This document shows positions 11,541 through 22,659 of a stretch of DNA of 64,000 nucleotides, piece by piece. The notes beneath the pieces were generated by a model, which did not search any database, had not been told where the DNA came from, and worked only from the letters and a program-made list of their open reading frames with translations. The translations under genes were made by a program, and so were the position numbers. Position 1 is the first letter of the stretch. Each line of letters begins with the position of its first letter. Source of the stretch: Chloranthus sessilifolius (Eukaryota; Streptophyta; Magnoliopsida; Chloranthales; Chloranthaceae); NCBI GenBank assembly GCA_021018995.1, contig CM037590.1, positions 68,109,597-68,173,596 of the forward strand, written 5' to 3'.

Positions 11541-12294
11541 CATCGCACAAAATCCTTTTCAATGGAATCGCTTTAAATCACATACACATGCTAAATATAT
11601 TATTGAGATCATATTTCATAGATAATTCAGAGTTCAAAGTTTAATGAAGGTTCAATGAGTTCGATGTTCGATATTCAATTGATATTCAACTAGTTTTCAA
11701 TATTCCATGAGTTCAATGTTCAAACACCAATGATATTGAATACCACATCATATTTTCATATTCAATATGATTATACCATATGCCTTCTTTCGAAAAATTC
11801 AGAGTTCAAAGTGAGTTTCTGGGTATTCAATGCAGTTTATATCATGTATCATTTCCTAAGCAAATTTCGAATTCAAAAGTATTTCTAAAGTTTAGTAAGA
11901 TCTATATATATTTTCATACATCATAATGCAAAGATCTAATATTTTTCCTACTTAGTGTTCAAGTATCTCACAATAACTAGGTAAGTAAATCATGTGTCTT
12001 AACTAATAGCAACAATATTAAGTTTATTCCTTAAATCAAATAACAACTATGGATCAGATGTATACAATACAAATAAATCATTGAAATTTTCCTAGCTTGG
12101 GTTCTAGCGTTGCAAGAAGGAAGTAAGATGATGCCTATAATGGTAGCCGACTCCTCCTTCTACATTGCACACAATAGTGATCTATCAATGGTCGATTCAA
12201 AATAAATAACTGGGTCAATGGACTCTGCCCGAAATCGATCGGTCGAGGGAGGAAGTTCTCCTTTTCCTTTTGTATTAACAACTCGCTATCATTA

Positions 12295-12605
12295 GGTGGC
12301 AGCGAGTTGTGGTTGTTTTCACAGCTCGTTGCTGTATAGTGACATCGAGTTGTAGCTGTAATCTTTCCCAAAGAAAGTTCACCATTTTTTCTTCTCACAG
12401 CTCGCTGCGGTATTGTGACAGCGAGCTGTGTATATTTATTCCTTTTTCTGTTTGCTTCCACAATGATGTTGGTTTTCTCTCTGTGACAGCGAGTTGTGGG
12501 TATTTCCACAGCGAGTTGTCATTTATGACAACGAGCTGTGGTATTACCAAATTGAGCGACAATTGATGGCAGCGAGTTGTGGTGTTACCACGTCGAGCTG
12601 TCATT
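12295..12605. repeat. CAGCGAGYTGTG quasi-palindrome array
   Basis: About ten copies of a 12-14 bp word, CAGCGAGTTGTG or its inverse CACAGCTCGTTG, in both orientations. The half-sites CACAGC and GCTGTG flank a CGA/TCG core. Spacing is irregular, about 15-60 bp. It lies downstream of the LTR TATA box in transcript order, so it would be transcribed. Confidence 0.8.
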
Positions 12606-13080
12606 GTCGTCTTCAGAATCGAGTTCTTTCTACGTTTTCGAGTTCAAAAGTAAGGTCTGACAACAACCACAACAATTCTAAGATTTCATTTAAGGTCTGA
12701 ATTAGATCTAAGTGATTATATGATTCGAATTTATGATTTGAAAGCAATATCGATGATGGGTGTTTACCTCTCGAAGCGTGGTCGGTGATTTTACAGTGAT
12801 CTAGGCTTGAGGAGGTCGATGATCAACGCTATTGTCCATCTAATGTTCTTATCTTCTCTCTCCTTGATCTCAATGGTGGAAAAGGTCGTGATGACTCTTG
12901 TGGTGAAACACCCAAAATTTTGGGTGAAGCGAAGAAGAAGATTGAGGACACAGAGTGGTGACGACTAGGGTTTTCTTTAGAAGAAGAAAGAAGGGAAGAG
13001 ACGACGAAGGTTTTCTCATGACCCTATTCTTAAAAAGAATTCTAAAGAGATTATAATTTAAGGTTCTCCGTAAGACCTCT

Positions 13081-13087
13081 TTTTATA
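13081..13087 (-). promoter_or_regulatory. TATA box of the Tekay-like LTR
   Basis: Reads TATAAAA on the - strand, about 515 bp from the LTR start, followed by a leader with an AACCCTAG motif typical of plant LTR leaders. Confidence 0.6.
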
Positions 13088-13601
13088 ACTTATTGGGAAT
13101 CATCCTGTGTTAAGTTGACATACTAATGATAGGTGTATAGGCTTTTACACCAAAACCTAAAATAAAGGTTTTAAAATCTACCTACCAAGGTTTGATCTTT
13201 AAATCTCTTGTCTATAACTCAACCCTTCGGCCAGCATGCTATCACATAACTTGTGTGATTAGTGGCAAAATTAAATATAAGGGTCATTTAAAACCAATGC
13301 ATGTGGTGTATCTCTCATTAAGCACATATAACTAATTCCGGAATATCAAGTACGCGAAAATGCGAATAGTTACATTCTCCCCTCAATAATTTTTGCCCTT
13401 GAAAATTTACGTACCCAATAATTCAAAGATTGATTCAGATTTCATACTTATCCACAGTCCCTAAATAATGGTGGGTCCAACAGTTACATCTAATGGGTCA
13501 ATGATTCGATCAAAGTTATACTCAAACAAAAGTCAAAATTTTCTCAAAATTTTTCTCACACGTCAACGATTCAATGTTTGCCAAAAATCCGGATCATTAC
13601 A

Positions 13602-13617
13602 TTCTCCCCTCCTTTTA
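13602..13617 (-). other. Polypurine tract next to the LTR
   Basis: On the - strand TAAAAGGAGGGGAGAA directly precedes the LTR start TGTAATGATCC. It primes plus-strand DNA synthesis in Ty3/gypsy elements and fixes the LTR boundary and orientation. A similar purine run (ATTGAGGGGAGAA) ends at 13375, inside the LTR. Confidence 0.8.
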
Positions 13618-15065
13618 AAATTTTCGTCCTAAAAAATTTGGTATGTGAGAACTCATCAAATTAAAAAAAAATTAATTGTCAAACCAAATACTTAATTCAT
13701 TGAAATTTCTTTGACCATTTACTGAACCAAGATGTGATTCTCCCCTCTTTATAGGAGAAGTCGAATTAACTTCGTCGATCTATAAGATCATATTCTTCAT
13801 TACAAATTTATGCTAATCAATTGTATACCCAACTTTTATTGAATATCAACGTGATTTATTTTCAGTTTATTCGAAAATGTCAAACTTATCATGAATTTAT
13901 CAAATTTGTCTAATTAAAATGAACTAATACCACATCAAATAATTGATAAGTTGAATTTTTGTCATGATGGTCTCACCCGACAACAAACATCACTCAAGAA
14001 GTAAAATCTTGGATCAAGTGTTCAATCAAATGGGTACGTAGGAATCAAAACTAATGTTTGTTTCTCACAAGTTTTCATTATTTTATTCCTTGTGATTCAT
14101 CAATCCTTAATGAATAATTTCGAGATTCAGTCCTTTAAGTCTCAAATTAATTGTTATTCTTAGTCATCCTTAAGCACTCGATATTTCAATTGTCACCCTT
14201 AGTCTAAATCTTTAGTCAAAATTTTTTGACCGATATACTAAATTTCTTAATTCTTAAAATCATTTGTTTAATTAAAGTTTTAACATTCGGTCCTCAATGA
14301 TTAATTCTTCTTATAACCATTCTATCTTCAATAGTTGTTCTCTAGGAAATCCTTAATCTCCTATCTGTAGGATGCTATTCTACACTTTATAATTCATAAC
14401 TTTTCAAAAATTAGTCTCATAGTCGTTTAAATAATTTTGTTTGCAATTTACTATCATTCTCAACATCGAAAGTCCTCAAAACTCCGTTGAAGGTTACCCA
14501 CATCATTTCATCTTGCTGGCCATAGACTATTTCAGTATCATCTAAGGTTACTGGTAAAATTTTGGTTTTCAATCTGAAATAGCTTCTGATGAAGTACATC
14601 TTATAATCAATATTTCAAATAATAATCTAATTATAAATTATCATCTCATTCAGGGTTTATCTTTTCTAATTGCCCTTTAACCTAAGAAGTCCTCTTCTAG
14701 CTACTACCCAATTCTTAAGAACCATTTCTATGATTTCTCTTACATGTTTCGCTTAAATAAGTTCTTCCTCAACCAAATCCTTAAATCCTTAATTTAACCG
14801 TCAAATCTTATGCTATTGATCATCATAACTTCTTAAAATATTCTAATCCTCAAATTGTTCTACAATGCCAAAGTAATAGTAAGATGCCAAGTAAAATGCC
14901 AAAGTAAAATGCCAAGGTAGTCACTAATTGCACTCACAGGTCGTAAAGGACACTTCATAAAATATTCACTCAATTTATTTAATTAATAGCAGTTGACATA
15001 CAACTGGTTTATTGAGAGACAATTTTCATCTTAAACTTTCAACCTAATCTATCACTGAAACTACC
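13618..15065. other. AT-rich sequence, probably decayed retroelement interior
   Basis: No protein domain recognised in any frame. Its position just inside the polypurine tract suggests it descends from the internal part of the Tekay-like element or from later insertions. Confidence 0.35.
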
Positions 15066-15357
15066 CTACTCATCATCTGAGATACCTATTATATCAACTT
15101 CAACTGGGTTATAGTTCTCCATTTCCTTCGTTTCCTCGTCATATGAAGGGGCAACGAATTCTTTTAGCTACTTGTCTTCAGGAGGAGCAGATATTTCTTC
15201 CGAGTCATGTTTATATGTCTATTATGGTTCCTTTGGTTCTGATTCTTCCTCCACCTCATCATCGTCAAATAGTACGATATAATCAGACGGTGTGTAGACA
15301 GGTTCTCCTTGAATGTGTTCCTCATATGAGATTTCTTCCTCCTCTAGCGGTTCTCAA
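15066..15357 (-). pseudogene. Degenerate acidic open frame
   Basis: One - strand frame reads Glu/Asp-rich sequence (for example EEEEISYEEHIQGEPVY, LFDDDEVEEESEPKEP, DIIGISDDE) interrupted by three TAA/TAG codons and ending at TAG 15066. The frame is kept over about 95 codons despite the stops, so it was probably coding once. I do not recognise the family. It ends exactly where the tandem array begins. Confidence 0.35.
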
Positions 15358-15688
15358 TATTTGTTTTACTTGATTTCTTTGGTGCGAAATATTGGAAAAA
15401 AAATGATCCCCATCATCAGATTTAAAGCAATCAAATACTATTTAAAATTAAAAGCTACCATGTAAATCTAGAATACTATTAATTCTAGATGGCATTTGAC
15501 ATTTCGAATTAGATAATGAAGATTGTCCTTTCATCCAATCTTTTGCACTATTCATCTAAAGATTAAGGAAGTCAATTCAAACAAAACACATAATGTCACA
15601 TTACACACGACCCAAAATGTGATCCGAGCATTACGAGTATCATAGATCTGGTAAAGTAACTAATATCAATCCAAAGTTGAAGGAATTT

Positions 15689-15910
15689 TTATTTTATTTA
15701 TTATTATTTTTTTTACGATGTCATATTGTATAGACACCCCAGATGTAGTGCCTGTAGAAACTAGCATGCAAAGAGGATTTATTTTTAACACAACACTTTG
15801 GGATGAGGACCAGCTGGCACACAGGGCTGGAGCAGGTGTGGGGTTTAAAATCTATGACTTGCTGCTTCCACAAGGAAAAGGGATACCAATTGAGCTATTT
15901 TTCAACTGAT
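15689..15910 (-). mobile_element. tRNA-derived SINE, copy in unit 1
   Basis: On the - strand a tRNA-like head has an A box (TAGCTCAACTGGT-like) and, about 40 bases later, a decayed B box (GGATTTTAAACCC). A body and an AT-rich tail follow (15689-15715). It is bounded by the 16-bp target duplication AAACTTGAAGGAATTT at 15673-15688 (one mismatch) and 15911-15926. Confidence 0.82.
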
Positions 15911-16540
15911 AAACTTGAAGGAATTTGGGTAACACATTTTGTGCTTAATTTTTAAAGAAAAATATTATTAAAAAACCTTAAAAGTTTAGGTTGGGGGTTT
16001 ACCTAGTTGATATTACTTATCTACAATGTAATTTACATGGTATGGGCATCTTTTCAATGGCATTGTGGACCACATGGCGCTAAAATGGTGCCTCTTATAG
16101 GGCACGTTCGTTTCGTTGTAAAGGGATGATATTACAAGCATTCTTGTGTTTTTCACGCCAACGGTCGTGTGTTTTTCACGACAACTGTCGAAAAAAATGC
16201 GACGTATGTTGTTTGATTGGAAGTAAAATTGCCGTGTAAAGCACTGTTACTTTTTGCAGGTAATTTTTTTGCCTTATAAGGCCCTTGCCTAGGAAGTCAA
16301 TTATTTTACAAGCAAAAACCCCAACGGCTAGAAAACAGTGTGATTTTTTACTGGCATCTTCAGACTTGTTCTCCCATAAACTGTAGCTTTTTCCAAATCT
16401 TATTCATCCTCGTTAAATCACCCTTCTTCTCTACCACCCCCAAATATCTTTTAAAAATCCCAAATATAAGGGTTTTGTAAGATAGATGAAGAGATAGCAG
16501 AGAAATGTGGGTTTCGATTTTTTCTCCTTCTCCAGAATCG

Positions 16541-16703
16541 GGCATTGCAATGGGAAACACATCTCAAAATCAAATTTCCTCTCCACAGAAGACCTAGAAA
16601 ATGAAAGTGAACGCAAGCAACCTTTGAAGAGCTCCGTTAATGGCGGAACCGAAATCCGAGCAAAAATCACTAGCAACAAAAAACAAAGATAGAGATTTGA
16701 GAG
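16541..16703 (+). pseudogene. Promoter-proximal exon-like segment, one per unit
   Basis: In unit 1 an ATG at 16640 opens MAEPKSEQKSLATKN and runs without a stop through a donor-like GAG/GTAATT. In the other complete units the same frame ends at TAG at that point (for example 20360-20400, 23925-23965). An upstream ATGGGAAACC start with a short frame is also conserved. The surrounding sequence resembles a 5' UTR with first exon, which suggests the unit captured the start of a gene. I do not recognise the protein. Confidence 0.3.
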
Positions 16704-17691
16704 AGGTAATTGCCCCTTTCTTCCTATTTTACAGTCTCAGCCCCGTCCTCCACTTTATTTCTCAAAGAAATCGCCGGCAGAGATGAATCTGACCATGATT
16801 TTAAATTAATTTGAGCTGCAATTAACCTCGAGATTGTATAGAAGAATTTTTTTATTTTAGTTACAGTTTATATGGGATATTAAGCTAGTACGTCATTGAA
16901 ACTGTACTACTCATTTTCTTTGTACATGTGCTTCTCATTGTATCCAATCTTTATGATGATCTCGTGAATGACTATCATGATGTGTCCGAATAAATGAATA
17001 GGGCTCTCTACTATTATTCTTCTTTTTTAATGGCTAACATTGGTGATCTTTGATCAGGGTGGTATATAATTGAATTACAGGTGTGATTCTTTTAAGTGAG
17101 ATATGTTCCAATTATGAGCAACCATTTAGACTATTTAAATTGTCACATTGTATAACAGTGGAGTACTCTTTAATGGTGTAAGATGAAAGAATTATTTTAA
17201 TGAGGCAAGATCATTTAAATGGTTGTTTTAGTTCCCGCCGTATCAGCGAGACATCTCTGTCGTTCCCCCAGTATCAGATCTTCCATTTTGGCCGTTTTCA
17301 TCAACCACGTTTTTAAAAATTTGATGGTTTAAGATAATGTAAAATTTCATTAACATCAGCCTTGCACATCATGCCTAATAGAGTTGAAAACCAGCAATGG
17401 TTAATGGCGAATGTCAAATTGTTACATGGTTTCAAAAATATTATAGAAGTTTTTTATGGTGTAATATGAAAAAGCAGCAAAAAGTAGATTTTACAATGAG
17501 ATATTGTGGTGAAAAGAACAAGTATATTACACCAAAATTTTACATGCAATATGAATTTCGCATGTAATCCAGTCATAAAAAAAATGCATGCAAATTTTAT
17601 ATTACGAGGCAAAAAATTTTGTAAAACAAACATGCCCATTTTCAGTCTGTTTCGATCAAAGCAGGGTCGCTTAGTTTCGGTTCACTGTCGG

Positions 17692-18991
17692 TAATATAAA
17701 TTTTTTTCTAGCAGTGTCACCCCGTGCGGCACCTAATGCCCACTGTGCTAAGTCAGCCATCTTTGATACCAACGATCACGGGGGCGCCCTTCGACGCGCC
17801 ATCAACCCGCGCGGGGCCTCGCTACTGCATGCAGTGAAGGCAACCAATCTTCTCATCAGCTCTGATACCACCCGCCTAGAGGACATGAACTCCCCCTCAT
17901 GGTTACCTCTGTTTCTCGGCCTACCACCTAATGTATCGTGCCGCTTACAGCATGCTCATTTGCACCACTGTTCCATACTTGGTCTGCTCAAGCTTCACCC
18001 TGTGCACTGCACTAGTACCTCGCTTCACAACAAAATTGGCATGCAGCTTCCCATGCCGTCATGTCTTGCTCGCATACCGAACCAAGCCCATAGTCACATG
18101 CCTACCTCATGCTACCGTGCTCAACGGAGTCCCACGTAGTCCTTATGCTGTTGTGCTCTACTGAGTCCCATGCAGCGCTCAAGTGCTCTCGCGAGGTTGC
18201 CCAACCGTATGCACCGCGACGTGTAGTCCGGGGCCATACTTCAACCTCGCATTGGGTGCCACACGACATCACAGCGTCGACGTCTTAGGCCCACTCTTTC
18301 AGGACTAGGAGACACTTGCGCCCCCTTTGGCAACGCAAGGCCCTGTGTGTGAGAGAATAGCTTTCAAGCTCCCTTTCCCTATATAAGGGTAAAATAGTAA
18401 TTCAGCTAAAATAGCAGGAGAACCTCAAATCCCTTGGTTTGACATACTTTACTGTTCACACCGCAACTCCCCAGATAGCTAGCCTACCTGACCATGTCGT
18501 GTCCGTGTCATAACCCCCATGCGACTGTGTCGCGTCTTCGCAGCGCGACCACATCGCGAGGCCCTCCTGGCACCACATGTCGTGCCGTTCTGACACCAAG
18601 ATGTCGCGTATCCTCTTGACACCACATCGCGTGTTTCAGGCACCATGCTGCAAGCTTGAGTGTTGACCTCGTCACATCCTCCACCACTCCATAATTTCAA
18701 CGTCCTCATTGACACATTATCACAGTGAACTAACCCCGCCAACTCCTCCCAGCCTGTTAGCATCTCATATCTAGCCCTGAGGTTTGGTACCTCCCTGCTA
18801 GCTCACTTCCGATCTAGTTCTTAGGTCCACACCTTCCCACTAGCTCCCCAACGTTACCCCTGTCGGGTCAACCTGGTTCCGCAGTCACAAGGCCCTCACC
18901 TGTTAACTAGCTCAGGGATGTCGCGTGCTCTCTTGACACAACATTGTGTGCCCAGCTGGCACCAATTAACTCATTAGTATCATCCCTTCTT
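17692..18991 (-). mobile_element. GC-rich retroelement fragment inserted in the array
   Basis: Much richer in GC than its surroundings and absent from other units. On the - strand TGGTATCAGAGC (17870-17859), the initiator tRNA-Met primer site, is followed by a second near-copy at 17773. A TATA-like CTTATATAGGG lies near 18385. This fits LTR, primer site and leader of an LTR retrotransposon, but no coding domain or second LTR is present. Confidence 0.5.
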
Positions 18992-19378
18992 TATAACTAA
19001 CAGGAGTGAAGCCAGGATTTTCGTCATGAAGGAATAAGTGATGGTCAACAAAATTTGTCAATAATTGTTATACTTGATTTCTTTGGTGCCAAAGATATGA
19101 ATAAAAATGATCCCCATCATCAAATTTAAAGCAATCAAATACTATTTAACCATGTAAATCTAGAATACCATTAATTTTAGATGGCATTTGACCTTTTGAA
19201 TTAGATAATGAAGTTTGTCTTTTCATTTGATCTTTTGCACTATTCATATAAAGATTAAGGATGTCAAATCAAATAGAACACATGAAGATTTCACATCACA
19301 CACATCCCAAAATGTGATCCAAGCATTCAAGTATCATATTTCCGGTTAGGTAACTAATATCAATCCAAACTTGAAGGA

Positions 19379-19382
<4 letters not shown>

Positions 19383-19448
<66 letters not shown>

Positions 19449-19639
19449 GGATGTCCTATTGTATAGATAGCCCAGATGTAGTGCGCGTGGAAACTTCCAT
19501 GCATAGAGAATTTATTTTTATCACAACACTCTGGGATGGGGACCAGCACACAGGGTGGGAGCAGGCGTGGGGTTTAAAATTCATGACTTGTTGCTTCCAC
19601 AAGGGAAAATGATACCAGTTGAGCTATTGTTCAACCGAT
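19383..19639 (-). mobile_element. SINE, copy in unit 2, with expanded (TA)n tail
   Basis: Same SINE and same target duplication (19367-19382 and 19640-19655). The tail has become a (TA)n microsatellite of about 60 bp (19382-19443). Confidence 0.82.
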
Positions 19640-20415
19640 AAACTTTAAGGAATTTGGGTAACACATTTCGTGCTTAATTTTTAAAGAAAAATATTAATAA
19701 AAAACCTTAAAAATTTAGGTTTGGAGTTTACCTAGTTGATATTACTTACCTACCATGTAATTTACACGGTAGAGGCGTCTTTTCAATGGCTTTGTGGACC
19801 ACATGGCACTAAAATGGTGCCCCTCATAGGGCACGTTCCAGTCGTTTTAAAGGGGAGATATTACAAGCATTCTTGTGTTTTTTACGCCAACTGTCGAAAA
19901 AAATGCGAAGTATGTTGTTTGGTTGGAAGTGAAGTTATCGTGTAAAGCACTGTTACTTTTTACAGGTATTTTTTTTGCCTTACAAGGCCCCTCTCCTCGT
20001 AAGCCGATTATTTTACAGGCAAAAACCCCAACGGCTAGAAAACAGTGTGATTTTTTACGAGCTTCTCCAGACTTGCTCTCTTAGAAACTATAGCTCTTTT
20101 CATATCTTCTTCATCCTCATTAACTCACCTTTCTTCTCTACCACACACAAATATCTTTTAAGAATTTCAAATATAAGGGTTTTGTAAGATAGATGAAGAG
20201 ATAGCAGAGAAATGTGGGTTTAGATTTCTTCTCCTTCCCTAGAATCGGGCTTTGCCATGGGAAACCTATCTCAAAGTCGGATATCCTCTCCAAAGAAGAC
20301 CTAGAAAAGGAAAACGAACTCAAGCAACCTTCGAAGAGTTCCGTTAATGGCGGAACCGAAATCCGAGCCAAAATCACTAGCAACAAAAAACAAAGATAAA
20401 GATTTGAGATAGGTA

Positions 20416-20461
20416 ATTGTCCCTTCTCTACCTATTATTTTATAGGTAGAGAAGGGACAAT
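20416..20461. repeat. Perfect inverted repeat at the unit 2/3 junction
   Basis: Two exact 20-bp arms (20416-20435 and 20442-20461) separated by TATTTT. The left arm is native unit sequence (compare about 23984 in unit 3). The right arm is its inverted copy, placed exactly where unit 2 breaks off and the unit 3 SINE tail starts. Confidence 0.9.
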
Positions 20462-20665
20462 ATATATTTTTTTGGGATGTCCTATTGTATAGATAGCCCA
20501 GATGTAGTGTGTGTGGAAACTTCCATGCATAGAGAATTTATTTTTATCACAACACTCTGGGATGGGGACCAGCACACAGGGTGGGAGCAGGCGTGGGGTT
20601 TAAAATCCATGACTTGTTGCTTCTACAAGGGAAAAGGATACCAGTTGAGCTATTGTTCAACCGAT
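20462..20665 (-). mobile_element. SINE, copy in unit 3, left flank lost
   Basis: Almost identical to the unit 2 copy. The right target duplication is at 20666-20681. The left one was removed by the rearrangement at 20416-20461. Confidence 0.8.
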
Positions 20666-21534
20666 AAACTTGAAGGAATTTGGGTAACACATTTCGTGCT
20701 TAATTTTTAAAGAAAAATATTAATAAAAAACCTTAAAAATTTAGGTTTGGAGTTTACCTAGTTGATATTACTTACCTACCATGTAATTTACATGGTAGAG
20801 GCGTCTTTTCAATGGCTTTGTCGACCACATGGCGCTAAAATGGTGCCCCTCATAGGGCACCTTCCTGCCGTTTTAAAGGGGAGATATTACAAGCATTCTT
20901 GTGTTTTTTACGCCAACTGTCGAAAAAAATGCGAAGTATGTTGTTTGGTTGGAAGTAAAGTTATCGTGTAAAGCACTGTTACTTTTTACAAGTATTTTTT
21001 TTGCCTTACAAGGCCCCTCTCCTCGTAAGCCGATTATTTTACAGGCAAAAACCCCAACGGCTAGAAAACAGTGTGATTTTTTATGAGCTTCTCCAGACTT
21101 GCTCTCTTAGAAACTATAGCTCTTTTCATATCTTCTTCATCCTCATTAACTCACCTTTCTTCTCTACCACGCACAAATATTGTGACAGCCCAGATTTCGA
21201 CACCCCGAAACCCGTGCCATCAGCACGATCATCTTGACCGTGCCCCTTAGCTAAGCACGGAACATTGGTATATCAAGCAACATGAAGTAGTAAATGAAAC
21301 TGCGAAATTTAAATCTATATAAAAGCATTTCTCAAAAGACAGTTCTACCCTCATGCCTCTGCATGAATGGAGAACCGATCCGAACCATCGATGATAGCAA
21401 TCATCACGGATGGTTCGCCCCAAAAGAATAATCCTAAAACCCAATATATACATTTTTCAACCAAAACAAGGCTTGACATACCAAGCCGTACAAATCTCTA
21501 TCAAAAAGCCCTCAAAGCGGCACAACGGAGTCCT

Positions 21535-21644
21535 CTAGAAGAAGTCCTCAGGAGGTGGCTCCAACTCTTCGCCGGCCGCAAGGTCCGACTCACCGGGGTC
21601 AGCGTCTCCTGAAGCCTCGGCAGCTGCTAGTAGTGGACCTGCAG
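21535..21644 (-). other. Acidic micro-exon in the solo LTR
   Basis: After a CTGCAG acceptor-like site the - strand frame reads an acidic peptide (GESDLAAGEELEPPPEDFF) ending in TAG at 21537-21535. It corresponds in position and C-terminal motif (PPED plus aromatic pair) to the micro-exon at 10900-10995. Confidence 0.45.
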
Positions 21645-22659
21645 CGTATAGTCTATAGGGTGAGCTACATCCTAGCTCAATAGGGAACAAAACACAGTTG
21701 AACATATAAATCATTACTCACATATATTCCATGATATGCCATGCATGATGTGTCTATGCAATTACTGATGAAAACAGTTAAAAAACATTGCATTTTTACT
21801 GGTAGTTACTTATGTCTTCATTTATTTATGAATGATGCTGAAAAGGCCTAAAGCAAAACTTAAACTTTCAACTTAAGTAATCCCTGAGCAATATAGCATC
21901 GAGCCCCGATGAGATACCCATCATCGTCATCTATATAGACACTTTTAACGTATTCCCTGGGAATACAATATAGTACCCAAGCCCCTTTCCCCTGGGGATT
22001 GGTGGCGGGGTTTCACTTGTCTCAAATCAACACCCCTGGGGTGTGCTTACTGTGTGCGGATAAGCCTTCGCACTGGCCTACGGTTTCACCGCCGTATCGG
22101 TCACGGATATCCTGTCGTGTCAGTCGTGGATATCCCGCTACATCGGTGGGGTACCCTATCAAACCTCAAATAACAAAAATATCGGTGCCTTACATATAGT
22201 TATTCACCGTGTAAGTGTGCTATCTTATATCAGTTAGGCCCTATCAAACATGATTCAATATTGGATACATCCCTGGGATGTATCCATTCACTTGCATCAC
22301 ACCTGATGCCCTTACCTCTTTATTTCCTCATCCCCTGGGGATGGTTCATTATGTTTACTCTTATGGATGTCACACACACACACTTTTCATAATTCTTAAG
22401 CAATAAAAGCAATTTGAATTGAATTCTATATCACTACATACATGCTCTTGTAAAATAAAGTATATGTTCAAGGTGTTTCCTACCTCAAGTCTTGTTTGAT
22501 CAATGCATCAAGGTCCCACGTGGCTCCTTGTGCACTAGTTCACACGTACCACCTATGGTACCACATAACATGTGAAATACATCACTAAAGATGTAATAAA
22601 GAAGGTCCAAGACCCTCTAAAAATCTTAAAGTCAAACTCAAAAGTCAACATAAATTAGC

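Larger units (their letters stand above)
10616..13601 (-). mobile_element. Long LTR of a Tekay-like Ty3/gypsy element
   Basis: The ends are inverted (TGTAATGATCCG at 10616, CGGATCATTACA ending at 13601). A polypurine tract on the - strand lies directly outside the right end, so this is a 3' LTR read on the - strand, 2986 bp long. Reading that way there are: U3, a TATA box (13081-13087), a leader with an AACCCTAG motif (about 12960), a quasi-palindrome array (12605-12295), a 50-bp tandem repeat (11540-11427) and an acidic micro-exon (10995-10900). The length and the GGACGAAA..GGAGGGGAGAA context match the Tekay/Del group. No recognisable pol follows, so the internal region is lost or decayed. 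Confidence 0.8.

Noticed and set aside
12135-12604. Overlapping open frames on both strands reading TTRCH/QLAV-rich peptides
   Set aside because: They are translations of the CAGCGAG word array; no domain and no conserved frame.
15811-15900. A tRNA gene suggested by A-box and B-box-like sequence
   Set aside because: The boxes belong to the SINE head; no cloverleaf forms and the sequence recurs in every unit.
16431-16679. Recurrent - strand frame in the tandem units (MLLV..FARISVPPLTELF)
   Set aside because: It is the complement of the conserved leader-like segment, its length varies between units and it has no recognisable domain.
17714-18164. 141-codon frame in the GC-rich insert
   Set aside because: Open mainly because of high GC; it lies across a primer-site-like motif and shows no domain.
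19346-19549. Open frame with a long Ile-Tyr run
   Set aside because: Translation of the (TA)n SINE tail.
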